Below, in pieces: positions 17,567 to 26,821 of a stretch of 64,000 nt of DNA. The stretch lies in NCBI GenBank assembly GCA_937135955.1, contig CAKZOB010000053.1:41531-105530 (forward strand), read 5' to 3'. The notes below the pieces were generated by a model that did no database searches, was not told where the DNA came from, and saw nothing but the letters and a program-made list of their open reading frames with translations. The translations under genes and the position numbers were made by a program. Origin of the DNA: an uncultured Anaerolineales bacterium. Lineage in GTDB: Bacteria > Chloroflexota > Anaerolineae > Aggregatilineales > Aggregatilineaceae. Each line of letters begins with the position of its first letter. Positions within the stretch are counted from its first letter, which is position 1.

Positions 17567-18226
17567 ATGAAGACTGAAGGCATCCGCCTTTACGATATCA
17601 GCCGCACCGTTTCGCTAGACCTGGCCGTCTGGCCAGGCGATGCGCCGTTTCGCTACGAGCATGTGCTGCGGCGACGCGATGGGGCATCGGTCAACCTGAC
17701 CACGCTCACGCTCAGCCCGCACACCGGCAGCCATGCCGACGCGCCCTATCATTTTCTCGACGGCGCGCCACACCCTGCCGACCTGCCGCTCGAACCCTAT
17801 CTTGGTCTGGCGCACCTGGTGACGGTGTCGCGCCGTTCGGGCGGGATTGTGCCAGACGACCTGGCTGGTCACGATCTGAATGGTGCGCGCCGCCTGCTCA
17901 TTCGCACCTGGGTGAGCGATCTACCGGATGACACCTGGCCGGAAGATTTTCCGTATCTGACGGTCGAACTGGTTGACTGGCTGGCGACGCAGGGGGTGAT
18001 CCTGGTAGGACTGGACAGTCCTTCTGTAGACGCTTTCGACAGCGCTGATCTGCCCTGTCATCACCGCCTGTGGCACCATGGGTTGGTACACCTGGAAGCG
18101 CTGCATCTGGTGGGGATGCCCGATGGTGTCTACGAACTGATCGCGCTGCCGCTCAAACTGACTGGTGTGTGTGGGAGTCCTGTGCGGGCTGTGCTACGCG
18201 CTGCCCGCCCCCCTCTCTGGAGATGA
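17567..18226 (+). CDS. kynB: Cyclase-family hydrolase, probable kynurenine formamidase
   Basis: The 219-residue product of the metal-dependent cyclase/KynB family would hydrolyse N-formylkynurenine to kynurenine. The metal motif SPHTGSHADAPYHFLDG gives His52, His56 and Asp58. RLLIRTW, LVGLDSPSVD and a later CHHRLWHHGLVHLEAL stretch also match the family. It follows kynU by 184 nt on the same strand and was probably recruited with it, although a palindrome and a hairpin in the gap suggest separate control. No tryptophan 2,3-dioxygenase gene is in the window. Confidence 0.78.
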   Translation: MKTEGIRLYDISRTVSLDLAVWPGDAPFRYEHVLRRRDGASVNLTTLTLSPHTGSHADAPYHFLDGAPHPADLPLEPYLGLAHLVTVSRRSGGIVPDDLAGHDLNGARRLLIRTWVSDLPDDTWPEDFPYLTVELVDWLATQGVILVGLDSPSVDAFDSADLPCHHRLWHHGLVHLEALHLVGMPDGVYELIALPLKLTGVCGSPVRAVLRAARPPLWR

Positions 18227-18243
18227 CGAGGGATAGCAGAGTG

Positions 18244-18615
18244 ATGGCTGAACCGCTCGTACTGATTGTTGATGACGAAAAGGGGCTGCTCGATCTCTTC
18301 TGTGCCATGCTGCGCCCCCTGAAGCTGCGCGTGCTGACGGCTGAGGGCGGTGCTCAGGCCATCGAATTACTGGAACAGATCACTCCCGATCTGCTCATCC
18401 TCGACCTGGCCATGCCGCAGATCAGCGGTTATGACGTGCTGAACTTCGTCAAGCAGACCCCGCGCCTGGACGAAATGCGGGTGCTGGTCTTGACGGCCAC
18501 CGGTCCCCTGCGCCGTTCTCCGACGACTGATCTGCGCATTGCCCGCTGGATGACCAAGCCGGTTGCATCGAGCGAGTTTCGAGCGGCGGTGCAGGGGCTG
18601 CTCAGCGAAAAATAA
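18244..18615 (+). CDS. Single-domain response regulator (CheY-like)
   Basis: The 123-residue receiver domain lacks an output domain. The acidic pair Asp10-Asp11, phospho-acceptor Asp54 (LLILDLAMPQISG), Thr84 and Lys105 (WMTKPV) are all present. It starts 18 nt after kynB with GAGGGAT upstream, so it may be cotranscribed. It probably works as a phosphorelay or signalling partner. No kinase gene is adjacent. Confidence 0.85.
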   Translation: MAEPLVLIVDDEKGLLDLFCAMLRPLKLRVLTAEGGAQAIELLEQITPDLLILDLAMPQISGYDVLNFVKQTPRLDEMRVLVLTATGPLRRSPTTDLRIARWMTKPVASSEFRAAVQGLLSEK

Positions 18616-18707
18616 GGTATAATAGGCCGAGAGGGTAGATAACTAAGCCCTTGAAAATATTATGGATCGCGCTCAGGCTGACCGTTCGCTTGTTGGTGCT
18701 CGTTGAC

Positions 18708-18733
18708 CTCTTTACATCAAAAGCCGTAAAGAG
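18708..18733. promoter_or_regulatory. Hairpin between two response-regulator genes
   Basis: The perfect 8-bp arms CTCTTTAC and GTAAAGAG flank a 10-nt loop. No T run follows, so an operator or processing hairpin is as likely as a terminator. A TATAAT at 18618-18623 just after the first gene could begin a transcript through this region. Confidence 0.35.
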
Positions 18734-18784
18734 AACGTCGGGGACGCGCATCCGCAATCTGTAAAATTGAGGGGGGGCAAGGTG

Positions 18785-19165
18785 ATGGCCGTCCCAACCG
18801 TCCTCGTCGTAGAAGACGATCTGCTGGAATTGAAGTTGTTCTCCCTGTTGCTAGAGCGCCATGGCTACCGCGCGCTGAGCGCCGCCGGTGGTGCGGAAGC
18901 ATTGCATATCCTCTCGTACAGAAGACCCCATGCCCTGGTGCTCGATCTGGTGATGCCCTGCATATCGGGGATTGAGGTGTTGCGCCATGTGCGCAATACG
19001 CCGGAGCTGAGTTCTCTGCCGGTGCTGGTGCTCACTGCCCGCCCTGCTATGCTCGCTCAGGCGCACTCTCTGGGAGTGGAGCACTGGCTGATCAAACCGG
19101 TGCAGGCCCGGCAGTTTATCGAGGCATTACACCAGATGATCGGCAATGGAAATACGGCTACCTAG
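18785..19165 (+). CDS. Single-domain response regulator
   Basis: The 126-residue receiver domain has acidic residues EDD at 10-12, phospho-acceptor Asp54 (LVLDLVMPCISG), Thr in VLTARP, and Lys in WLIKPV. It is a paralogue of the 18244 gene, 170 nt downstream. The ATG follows a GAGGGGGGGCAAGG stretch; a TTG at 18767 is a weaker alternative. Its stop codon overlaps the convergent gene at the palindrome CTAG. Confidence 0.85.
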   Translation: MAVPTVLVVEDDLLELKLFSLLLERHGYRALSAAGGAEALHILSYRRPHALVLDLVMPCISGIEVLRHVRNTPELSSLPVLVLTARPAMLAQAHSLGVEHWLIKPVQARQFIEALHQMIGNGNTAT

Positions 19166-20253
19166 CCGCCCTGAACGCCAGCGCGCGCTTGTTCGAGCAG
19201 ACTCTGCACGCTGACGCCGCGATAGCTCCACCCGCAATTCATCGCGCATAACTCTTCGAGGATGGGCAGCGCCTGCGCGTAGTAGCCGCCGTTGACGTAG
19301 TTCCGCGCGTTCAGGTACATCTCCACGAAGATCGCTTCGCCCAGCAAGGTGCTTGGTTGCACCGGTCGGATGTCATTGGCGCGGTAGATCAGCAGCACGC
19401 CCCGCGCCAGCATATCGGCTCCATCGGGGTTCTGCCCGCGCAGATACAGCTTGCCCTGTTCGGTGAGCGCCTTCACCAGCAAGTCCTCGACCTCGGCGGT
19501 GCGGTAGTCCGGCGCGAGGGCGCGCAACGCATCCAGCCACTCGATGGCCTCTTCGTAGCGCACCAGCCGCATGGCCGTCTGGGCCTGCTCGAAGAGATAG
19601 GCCGGGTCCTGGCCTGGTTCGGGCGAGGGCGTCGGGCTGGGCAGTGGGGGCGTGGGCGAAGGGGAGGGCGTGCTGCTGGGCGTTGGGGTATCGGTCGGCG
19701 CGGGGGTGGGCGTGTAGGAGACAATGGCGCGGGCTGTTGCCAGCAACTGAGCGCTGTCGCCAGCGTAGGCCGCCGGCGCGTTAACCGTCTCGACGATCCA
19801 GGCGAAACGCGCTGCGGCCAGTTCAGCATACCCCTGGGCCAGGTCGTTGACGCCCATGCGATACTGCTCGGCAATACCGGTGGCGATCGTCTGCGTCAGG
19901 CGGGCGTCGTTGGTCGCCAGGCCGTCGCGGTAACCGGCAAAACCGGCGAAACCCACCATCAACAGACACAGACACAGCGTTGTGCCCAGCACCAGCAGCA
20001 GTAACAGGGGGCGGGCTGCCGTGCCCCCGACGATGATCTCGGCAGTATCGGCCAGCGGGTCAATGGGCGGTTCTTCAGCGGGGGGCGGAATACTCACCGG
20101 CGCGCGCGGGCGCGTGTCCTCTTCGGCCAGGGGCGGTTCGTCGCGCAGCAGCGGGCTTCTTCCTGCCGCAGAAGCTTCTGCCTGAGGCGGCGTTGATGGT
20201 GACTCATCATCGCCGAGGGGAGGCAACTTGGGTTCGGGAGGTCTTTCCGCCAT
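19162..20253 (-). CDS. Membrane-anchored protein with Thr-Pro linker and TPR-like C-terminus
   Basis: The 363-residue product has a charged Pro-rich cytoplasmic N-terminus (about 110 residues) and one membrane segment (PLLLLLVLGTTLCLCLLMVG). A helical domain follows, then a linker of Thr-Pro and Ser-Pro repeats near residues 205-245. The C-terminal helices (DPAYLFEQAQTAMRLVRYEEAIEWLDALRALAPDY) resemble tetratricopeptide repeats. The ATG follows AGAAGGATC. The function is unknown; the layout suggests an outward-facing scaffold. The 20254-20416 stretch upstream holds nothing recognised. Confidence 0.65.
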   Translation of the reverse strand: MAERPPEPKLPPLGDDESPSTPPQAEASAAGRSPLLRDEPPLAEEDTRPRAPVSIPPPAEEPPIDPLADTAEIIVGGTAARPLLLLLVLGTTLCLCLLMVGFAGFAGYRDGLATNDARLTQTIATGIAEQYRMGVNDLAQGYAELAAARFAWIVETVNAPAAYAGDSAQLLATARAIVSYTPTPAPTDTPTPSSTPSPSPTPPLPSPTPSPEPGQDPAYLFEQAQTAMRLVRYEEAIEWLDALRALAPDYRTAEVEDLLVKALTEQGKLYLRGQNPDGADMLARGVLLIYRANDIRPVQPSTLLGEAIFVEMYLNARNYVNGGYYAQALPILEELCAMNCGWSYRGVSVQSLLEQARAGVQGG

Positions 20254-20416
20254 GATCCTTCTGCCTGGTGTGCGTTCGGCGGGGCGGATTATAGCCCTGC
20301 GCCTGGCCCCCGTCCACGACGTTTGCCCCACGCGCCCCACACGCCACAAGTGACGACGCACGGCGACAGGCCCCTATTTGTATCGGATTAACAAGGCGAC
20401 TTGTGCGGAATCGTTT

Positions 20417-20445
20417 TTGCCCGCGCCGTCAGAATGTGCTACAGT
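20417..20445 (+). promoter_or_regulatory. Promoter of the BMP-type ABC transporter operon
   Basis: TTGCCC (20417-20422) and TACAGT (20440-20445) are 17 nt apart, about 95 nt before the first permease start. Confidence 0.6.
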
Positions 20446-20540
20446 GATCGCAGATGCGGGCAGGAAAGGAACGACAGCGCATCATACATCTACTAATGCT
20501 TCTTTGTTTCCCTTTATCATCGTCATATTTCGAGGATGTT

Positions 20541-21737
20541 ATGCCCCCGAACCTGTTTCATAGTCCCCGCCTCGACCGCGCCATTGATGCTCTAATGCCC
20601 CTGATCGCCGTCCTGTTGGCCCTTCTGGTGGGCGGCCTGATGATCGTGCTGATGAATGCCAACCCCATCACCGCCTACCGGGGGCTGTGGGATGGCGCTT
20701 TCGGTTCTAAAAACGCTGTAGCCGACACCCTGGTCAAGGCCACACCGCTGCTGCTGGTGGGGATCGGCATCTGCATCAGCTTTCGGGGAGGTGTGGTCAA
20801 CATCGGCGGCGAGGGTCAGATGATCGCGGGGGGCCTGGTCGCCGTCGCCATCGGTCTGGGATACAAGGATGCCGATCCCACCCTGGTGATCATCGCCTGC
20901 CTGGTCGGTAGCTTCGTGGCGGGCGCTGTATGGGGGGGTATCGCGGGCGTGCTCAAGGCCTATTTCAACGTCAACGAAATTCTGAGCACGATCATGCTCA
21001 ATCAGATCGCTACCTTCGGCATGATGTATCTGGTGCGCAGCGAGTTCATTGACCCGCGCCAGAAAGGCGCAGCCGCGCCCATCCCCGAAACTGAGCGTCT
21101 GCCGCGTCAGTTCGACCTGCCCCGCATCGGAGGGGCGCTCGACGATCTCTACCGCTGGCTGGGGTTGAGCGGCGAAGGCGGGACGCAGTGGGGGACGACC
21201 CTGCTGCACAATGGCATCATCATCGCGCTGGTGCTGGCAGTGCTGGTCTACGTTTTGCTCTGGCGGACGACAGTGGGCTACCGCATTCGCGCGGTGGGCA
21301 AGAATCCCCGTGCGTCGCGCTATGCGGGTATTCCCGTCAGGCGCTATATGGTGCTCTCGCTGGTGCTCAGCGGCGGATTGGCAGGGCTGGCGGGCGGCAT
21401 TCAGCTCTTGGGCGTGCGGCACCGCATGAACGCCGAAGGCGGTGCGATCGCCTTCACTGGCAACGCCGGTTTCAATGGCATCGTGGCGGCTTTGTTCGGC
21501 GGACTGCATCCCCTGGGGACGATCCCTGCTTCCATCCTCTTCGGCGCGCTGCTGGTGGGCGGCAACAAATTGCAGCGTACGGTACAGGTGCCTTCGGCGC
21601 TGATCACTGCGCTGATCGGGCTGGTGATCGTCTTCGTGGTAGGCAGCGACATTTTCGTCCGCCGTCGTTCGCGCCGTCGGGTGACGGTGAGCGTGGCAGA
21701 AGCAACAGAAGCAGCAGAGGTGAGAGCAAGTCCATGA
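20541..21737 (+). CDS. ABC transporter permease, nucleoside/BMP type (first subunit)
   Basis: The 398-residue polytopic membrane protein belongs to the BPD_transp_2 family of the purine-nucleoside (BMP) importers. GDGAF-type segments appear as YRGLWDGAFGSKNAVADTL, followed by FRGGVVNIGGEGQM, the conserved loop that contacts the ATPase, and GKNPRASRYAGIPV. The ATG follows CGAGGATGTT; the longer frame back to 20454 lacks similarity. It overlaps the second permease by ATGA (21734-21737). Confidence 0.88.
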   Translation: MPPNLFHSPRLDRAIDALMPLIAVLLALLVGGLMIVLMNANPITAYRGLWDGAFGSKNAVADTLVKATPLLLVGIGICISFRGGVVNIGGEGQMIAGGLVAVAIGLGYKDADPTLVIIACLVGSFVAGAVWGGIAGVLKAYFNVNEILSTIMLNQIATFGMMYLVRSEFIDPRQKGAAAPIPETERLPRQFDLPRIGGALDDLYRWLGLSGEGGTQWGTTLLHNGIIIALVLAVLVYVLLWRTTVGYRIRAVGKNPRASRYAGIPVRRYMVLSLVLSGGLAGLAGGIQLLGVRHRMNAEGGAIAFTGNAGFNGIVAALFGGLHPLGTIPASILFGALLVGGNKLQRTVQVPSALITALIGLVIVFVVGSDIFVRRRSRRRVTVSVAEATEAAEVRASP

Positions 21738-22687
21738 TCGGCGATCTGATCACAGCGAGCGTGCTGGCGTCTGGCATCCGGTTGGCCACGCCCTATCTGT
21801 ACGCGGCCCTGGGCGAGACTTTCGGGCAGCGTAGCGGCGTGCTGAACCTGGGCGTAGAGGGCGTGATGCTGATGGGAGCGTTCACGTCGCTGTGGGCGGT
21901 GCACGAGTTCACGCCGGCGGGCGCGACAGGCTACGACGCGGGGGCGCTGGCGATGGGCGTGCTGGTGGCGATCCTGGTGGGGCTGATCATGGGCCTGGCA
22001 ACCGCCGTGATCAATGTGACGTTGCAGGCCGAGCAGGGCATCAGCGGCATTGGCATCTACCTGTTCGGGCTGGGCATGAGCGACCTGCTCTTCCAGAAAG
22101 TCTTCGGCGGCAACGTGGTCACCGTCAACGGCTTTCCCAAGGTGTACCTGCCTGTGCTCAGCGATATTCCTGTGCTGGGCGAGATTTTCTTCCGGCAGAA
22201 TCTGCTGGTCTACTTCGCCTTTGCGCTGGTGCCAGTGACCTGGTTCGTGCTCAACAAAACCACGCTGGGCCTCAAGATTCGCGCGGTGGGGCAGAACCCC
22301 GAAGCCGCCGATGCTATGGGCATCAGCGTGGCGCGCGTGCGCTACTTCACCGTGACGCTGGGGGGCGTGCTGGCTTCGCTGGCGGGGGCGTCGCTCTCGA
22401 TTAGCCTGGTCAATGTCTTTCAGCAGAACATGACCGCCGGGCAGGGCTTCATCGCCGTGGCGCTGGTCTATTTCGGAAGCTGGCGGGCGCGCGGGGTGAT
22501 GTTCGGCGCGCTGCTGTTCAGCCTGGTCAACGCGCTGCAACTCCAGGTGCGCACCAAAGGCATTGACGTGCCCGACGAATATGCTGCCATGGCCCCTTAT
22601 GTGCTGACGATTATTGCGCTGGTCTTTGCGTCGCAGCGCATTGATCAACCTGCTGCGCTCACCAAACCTTTTGAGCGCGGCGAATAG
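21734..22687 (+). CDS. ABC transporter permease, nucleoside/BMP type (second subunit)
   Basis: The 317-residue membrane protein is a paralogue of the preceding permease. It has YAALGETFGQRSGVLNLGVEG and VGQNPEAADAMGISVAR, the family loop motifs, and about eight hydrophobic segments. It is translationally coupled to the first permease by a 4-nt overlap. It is expected to form the heterodimeric channel with that subunit. Confidence 0.88.
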   Translation: MIGDLITASVLASGIRLATPYLYAALGETFGQRSGVLNLGVEGVMLMGAFTSLWAVHEFTPAGATGYDAGALAMGVLVAILVGLIMGLATAVINVTLQAEQGISGIGIYLFGLGMSDLLFQKVFGGNVVTVNGFPKVYLPVLSDIPVLGEIFFRQNLLVYFAFALVPVTWFVLNKTTLGLKIRAVGQNPEAADAMGISVARVRYFTVTLGGVLASLAGASLSISLVNVFQQNMTAGQGFIAVALVYFGSWRARGVMFGALLFSLVNALQLQVRTKGIDVPDEYAAMAPYVLTIIALVFASQRIDQPAALTKPFERGE

Positions 22688-22778
22688 AGGTGGGTTCGAC
22701 CTGGCCAAGCCATCGCTATGTGGCCGAAACCGGGATAGCGTGAAAGATCGGATTTAGGGTTTCCAGGAGGAACTACCC

Positions 22779-23816
22779 ATGAAGAAACTGTCGTTGCTCA
22801 TCGTCGTTTTGCTGGTAGTCGCTATAGCGGTGCCGTCGTTGAGCGCGGCCCGCGCTCAGGAAAAAATTCGCGTGGCCGTGGTCATGCCCAGCACCAAAAG
22901 CGACCTGGCCTTCAGCCAGAGCATTGTAGACGCGCTGCTCGCCATTCAGGAAGAGCGCGGCGAAGATGCCTTCGAGTTCGTCTATTCGGAGAACATGTTC
23001 GTCGTTGAGGATGCGGCGACCGCGCTGCGTGACTATGCCAGCCAGGGCTACGACCTGGTCATCGCGCACGGGTCGCAATATGGCTCGTCGCTGGCCGACA
23101 TCGCGCCGGACTTCCCCGACACGGCCTTCGCCTGGGGCACCACGGTAGATACTTTCCGCGATCAGGGCATCACCAACGTCTACGCCTACGAGGCCCGCTC
23201 TGAGCAGGGCGCTTTCGTGCAGGGCGTGATGGCCGCTATGCTCACCAAGAGCAAGGTGATCGGCATCATCGGCCCCATCGAGACGGGCGACGCTAAGCTC
23301 TATGTGGATGGCTTCAAGGCGGGCGTGCTGTGGCAGGACCCGGAGATCGAGGTGCTGGTCAACTACATTCAGTCCTTCAGCGATCTGGCGCTGGCCGCCG
23401 CTGCCGCTGACGCCATGCTCGCCGAGAATGCCGACATCCTGACCGGCACAGCGCAGATGGTGCCCGGCGCGGTCAACAAGGCCAAGGAAGCGGGCGCGCT
23501 GTGGTTCGGCACGCAGGCCAATCAGACCTCGCTGGCCCCTGAGATCGTGGTCTCCAGCCAGGTCTACGACTGGACGGTCGCGCTCAACCCGATCATCGAG
23601 GACGTGCTGGCGGGCGAGATCGAGGGCGAAGCCTACTCGCTGACGCTGGAAAACGAGGGCTTGCGCATCGAGTTCAACGAAGACTTCGAACTCGCTGAGG
23701 AAGTCAAGGCCACCGCTGAGGAAGTGATCCAGGCTATCATTGACGGTACGATCAGCTTCGAGATTGACGAAGAGGGTGTGTTGACCGTCGTCGAGGCCGA
23801 GGCAGAGGCCGAGTAG
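22779..23816 (+). CDS. BMP-family substrate-binding protein of an ABC importer
   Basis: The 345-residue secreted protein has a signal peptide (KKLSLLIVVLLVVAIAVPSL, cleavage near ARAQ) and the basic membrane protein/PnrA fold: VAVVMPSTKSDLAFSQS, HGSQYGSSLADIAPDFPD, GIIGPIETGDAKLYVDGFKAG. No lipobox cysteine is seen, unlike many BMP proteins of Gram-positives. The ATG follows CCAGGAGGAACTACCC. It sits between the permease and ATPase genes, not first as is usual. The substrate is probably nucleosides or a related solute. The C-terminus is very acidic (Glu-rich). Confidence 0.85.
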   Translation: MKKLSLLIVVLLVVAIAVPSLSAARAQEKIRVAVVMPSTKSDLAFSQSIVDALLAIQEERGEDAFEFVYSENMFVVEDAATALRDYASQGYDLVIAHGSQYGSSLADIAPDFPDTAFAWGTTVDTFRDQGITNVYAYEARSEQGAFVQGVMAAMLTKSKVIGIIGPIETGDAKLYVDGFKAGVLWQDPEIEVLVNYIQSFSDLALAAAAADAMLAENADILTGTAQMVPGAVNKAKEAGALWFGTQANQTSLAPEIVVSSQVYDWTVALNPIIEDVLAGEIEGEAYSLTLENEGLRIEFNEDFELAEEVKATAEEVIQAIIDGTISFEIDEEGVLTVVEAEAEAE

Positions 23817-23836
23817 CCTGACCTGTAGGCGCAATC

Positions 23837-23864
23837 GGACGCCGCTCCCTGGGGGGCGGCGTCC
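23837..23864 (+). terminator. Hairpin after the binding-protein gene
   Basis: The 9-bp arms GGACGCCGC and GCGGCGTCC have a 10-nt loop and no T run. It may reduce read-through or stabilise the upstream mRNA between binding protein and ATPase, giving a higher dose of binding protein. Confidence 0.45.
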
Positions 23865-24038
23865 GCTCCCCGCGCTGGTTGTCACCGGTTGGCGGGCGAT
23901 GCCGCGCCCGCTTTGCAACAAAAAACACCACCTACGGCACATTCGTGCTTTCAGTGGTTCAGCGTATTTACAACAACCTTATTTCGACAAGATTTGGCGG
24001 TTTTTGAGTGAGGATCGAAGAGTCGCGGAACGGTTGCT

Positions 24039-25610
24039 ATGTCCACGTCCTCGGATGAACGCAAATTGTTGCCCACCGGCCACGAGCGCATTGATCACCT
24101 GGAGATGCGCGGCATCGTCAAGCGCTTCCCCGGCGTGCTGGCCGTTGATCACGTAGATTTCGACGTGCGGGCGGGCGAGGTTCACGCTCTGCTGGGCGAG
24201 AACGGCGCGGGCAAGAGCACGCTCATGAAGATTCTCTATGGCCTGTATCAGGCCAATGAGGGCGAAATCTACCTGAACAGGCGCAAGGTGACCATCAAGT
24301 CCCCTTCCGACGCTATCGCGCTGGGCATCGGCATGATCCATCAGCATTTTATGCTCGTGCCCTCGCTGACAGTCGCCGAGAATGTGGCGCTGGGGCTGAA
24401 GTCGTCGCGTGAACCGTTGCTCGACCTGGACGTGGTGAGCGCGCGCATCGAACAACTGGCCAGGACTTACGGTTTGCAAGTTGATCCGTCTCGCCCGGTG
24501 TGGCAACTGGCGGTGGGCGAACGGCAGCGGGTGGAGATCATCAAGGCGCTCTATCGTGGCGCGGCGCTGCTCATCCTCGACGAGCCGACGGCGGTGCTGA
24601 CTCCCCAGGAAGTGGACGATCTGTTCGCTACGCTGCGGCAGATGGTGCAGGACGGTCACGCGCTGATCTTCATCTCGCACAAGCTGCACGAAGTGCTGGC
24701 CATCAGTCAACGCATCACTGTGCTGCGCGATGGCCGGGTGGTGGGGTCGGTGCCCACTGCCCAGGCGACCAAAGCCGAACTGGCGCGGATGATGGTGGGG
24801 CGCGAAGTCCTGCTGACCTATGATGTGCCTCCCGTTGAGCCGGGGCCGGTGCGTTTGAAGATCAGCGGGCTGCGGGCCAGCAGCGACCGCGGTACCGAGG
24901 CGCTGCGCGGCATTGACCTGGAGGTGCGCGCGGGCGAAATCCTGGGCCTGGCGGGCGTCTCCGGCAATGGTCAGCGCGAGCTGGCCGAGGTGATCTTCGG
25001 CCTGCGTCCGGCCACCGCGGGGTCGGTGTTGTTGGACGGCCAGGACATCACCGGCAAGTCGCCCGCCGAACTCAACAGGCTGGGCATGTCCTACATCCCC
25101 GAAGAGCGGATGCTCGATGGCGTGATCCGCGATTTCACCGTGGCCGAGAACCTGATGTTGCAAGAACACGCGCAGCGGCCCTACTCCTATCACATTTTCC
25201 TCAACCCGCGCGCCATCGCTCAGCGCTGTGCCAACTTGATCCGCAACTTCAACATCCGCACGCCCAATCAGGAGACCCCCATCAAAAGCCTTTCGGGCGG
25301 CAATATCCAGAAACTGGTGTTGGCCCGCGAACTGGCCCGCGAGCCGTCGGTATTGATCGCTGCGCAGCCCACGCGCGGCGTGGACATCGGCGCGACGGAG
25401 TACATCCATCAGCGTCTGCTCGAACAGCGGGCCAGGGGCACGGCGACGCTGCTCATCTCCGAAGACCTGGACGAAATCCTGGCCCTGGCCGACCGTATTG
25501 CCGTCATCTACGAAGGCGAGATCGTGGGGGTGGTGGATCGCGCCCAGGCCCAGGTGGAGACGCTGGGGCTGATGATGGCGGGGGTGCGGCACGAGACGGC
25601 TGCCGGCTGA
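24039..25610 (+). CDS. ABC transporter ATPase, nucleoside/sugar type, tandem ABC domains
   Basis: The 523-residue protein has two ABC modules. The first has Walker [22 protein letters not shown], a signature of the form [11 protein letters not shown] and Walker [12 protein letters not shown]. The second has the degenerate Walker [11 protein letters not shown] and [15 protein letters not shown] with [11 protein letters not shown]. This pattern is typical of BMP-linked ATPases. The start has only a weak ribosome-binding site. It completes the transporter of 20541-23816; the 222-nt gap before it includes a hairpin. Confidence 0.88.
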   Translation: MSTSSDERKLLPTGHERIDHLEMRGIVKRFPGVLAVDHVDFDVRAGEVHALLGENGAGKSTLMKILYGLYQANEGEIYLNRRKVTIKSPSDAIALGIGMIHQHFMLVPSLTVAENVALGLKSSREPLLDLDVVSARIEQLARTYGLQVDPSRPVWQLAVGERQRVEIIKALYRGAALLILDEPTAVLTPQEVDDLFATLRQMVQDGHALIFISHKLHEVLAISQRITVLRDGRVVGSVPTAQATKAELARMMVGREVLLTYDVPPVEPGPVRLKISGLRASSDRGTEALRGIDLEVRAGEILGLAGVSGNGQRELAEVIFGLRPATAGSVLLDGQDITGKSPAELNRLGMSYIPEERMLDGVIRDFTVAENLMLQEHAQRPYSYHIFLNPRAIAQRCANLIRNFNIRTPNQETPIKSLSGGNIQKLVLARELAREPSVLIAAQPTRGVDIGATEYIHQRLLEQRARGTATLLISEDLDEILALADRIAVIYEGEIVGVVDRAQAQVETLGLMMAGVRHETAAG

Positions 25611-25735
25611 TTCCTCCTCCTAGCTGCTTGCCTGCATGGTGCTGGCAGTGAGTGTGTCAGCGCCAATTCGTCTTTCCCCTTGCCAGGTTCAAGGGCAGAC
25701 AGGGATAGAGAGAGTATAAAGATCGCCCGCTTGGT

Positions 25736-25830
25736 TTACCTCACCCCCAGCCTCGCTATGCTCGGCTCGCCCCCTCTCCGACGCGGAGAGGGGGCAGCGA
25801 GGCGCGTCAGCGTCGAGAGGGGGTGAGGTA
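25736..25830. repeat. Family R1 repeat, palindromic copy
   Basis: TTTACCTCACCCCCAGCCTCG and its inverse GAGGGGGTGAGGTAAAA bracket the copy, with CCCCCTCTCC/GGAGAGGGGG in the centre. The whole unit is a large hairpin. The rest of the 25611-25947 gap holds no gene. Confidence 0.85.
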
Positions 25831-25947
25831 AAATTAAGAGCGGCTCTCAGCCCCAGGCGTTCCCAACGCCCGTCCGCTCCTGAACCTTGCCAGGAAAGGT
25901 TCTTTTCACTAGAGTTGGGGTGTGCTGCGCCACTGACAGGAGTCACT

Positions 25948-26820
25948 ATGCTCAGGGGGACACCGATCGCCGTTGTAGGGCTGGGCGAGCTGGGCACGGA
26001 GATCGCGCAGGCGCTGGCGCTGAGTGGTCAGCCGGTCGTGCTGCACGACACCGACGAGCGCACCCTGCGCCTGGCGCTGGGGCGCATCAGCCGCCGGCTC
26101 GACAAAGCGGCACGGCTGGGACGTATCACCCCTCAGGCTGCCCGCCGCGCCAAACGGGTTTTCACCCTCAGCACCGACCTGCCCGCCTGCGCTCCTGCCG
26201 GGCTGGTCGTCGAGGCGATTCAGGATCGGCTGGGCCTCAAACAGGCGTTGCTGCAGGCGCTGGACGAGGTCGTGAGTCCGCAGGCGATATTGGCGACCAG
26301 TTCGAACACGCTCTCTATCACCCGTCTGGCCGCAGCGACCCGCCATCCTGAGCGGGTGATCGGGCTGCATTTCCCGCGTCCGGCTCATGTGATGCGCCTG
26401 GTGGAGGTGGTGCGGACGCCGCTCACCCGTCCCCATGCGCTGGAAGAGGCGGTCTTGTTGATGCGGCAATGCGATCGCACGCCGGTGACGGTGGACGATG
26501 CCCCTGGCCTGATCGTCAACCGCGTTGCACATGCCTATTTCGGCGAGGCGCTCGCTCTGCTGGATGGCGGCGGGCTGGACGAGGCCACCATTGATACGTT
26601 GCTGGAAGCAGCCGGTTTCCCTATGGGGCCGTTCCGCCTGATGGACTTCCTGGGCATTGATCGCGTGCTGGACATGAGCGAGTCGTTGTACGAAGCGACC
26701 TTCCATCACCCGCGCTATCGGCCTCAACCGCGCCTGCAACGCCTGGTCGAAGCCGGGCGCACCGGGCGCGGCAGCGCGCGTGGCGGTTTCTTCCCCCCTG
26801 CTGGCGGAGGCGGAGCGTAG
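25948..26820 (+). CDS. 3-hydroxyacyl-CoA dehydrogenase
   Basis: The 290-residue NAD-dependent dehydrogenase has N-terminal Rossmann VVGLGELGTEIAQALALSG, then ATSSNTLSITRLAA and HFPRPAHVMRLVEVVRTP, which match the HFFNPxPxMxLVE signature of the family. GLIVNRVAHAYFGEAL marks the C-terminal helical domain. The ATG at 25948 follows GACAGGAGTCACT. The next gene, one nt after the stop, encodes a relative with a decayed nucleotide site, so the two may act as a heterodimer. The pathway (beta-oxidation or aromatic degradation) is not fixed by context. Confidence 0.85.
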   Translation: MLRGTPIAVVGLGELGTEIAQALALSGQPVVLHDTDERTLRLALGRISRRLDKAARLGRITPQAARRAKRVFTLSTDLPACAPAGLVVEAIQDRLGLKQALLQALDEVVSPQAILATSSNTLSITRLAAATRHPERVIGLHFPRPAHVMRLVEVVRTPLTRPHALEEAVLLMRQCDRTPVTVDDAPGLIVNRVAHAYFGEALALLDGGGLDEATIDTLLEAAGFPMGPFRLMDFLGIDRVLDMSESLYEATFHHPRYRPQPRLQRLVEAGRTGRGSARGGFFPPAGGGGA

Positions 26821-26821
26821 G

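Noticed and set aside
24931..24990. Defect in the second ABC domain of the nucleoside ATPase
   Set aside because: The degenerate Walker A is normal for this tandem ATPase family.
23979..25592. 537-codon minus-strand frame opposite the ABC ATPase
   Set aside because: The plus strand encodes a full tandem ABC protein. The antisense translation is His/Arg/Gln rich with no family.
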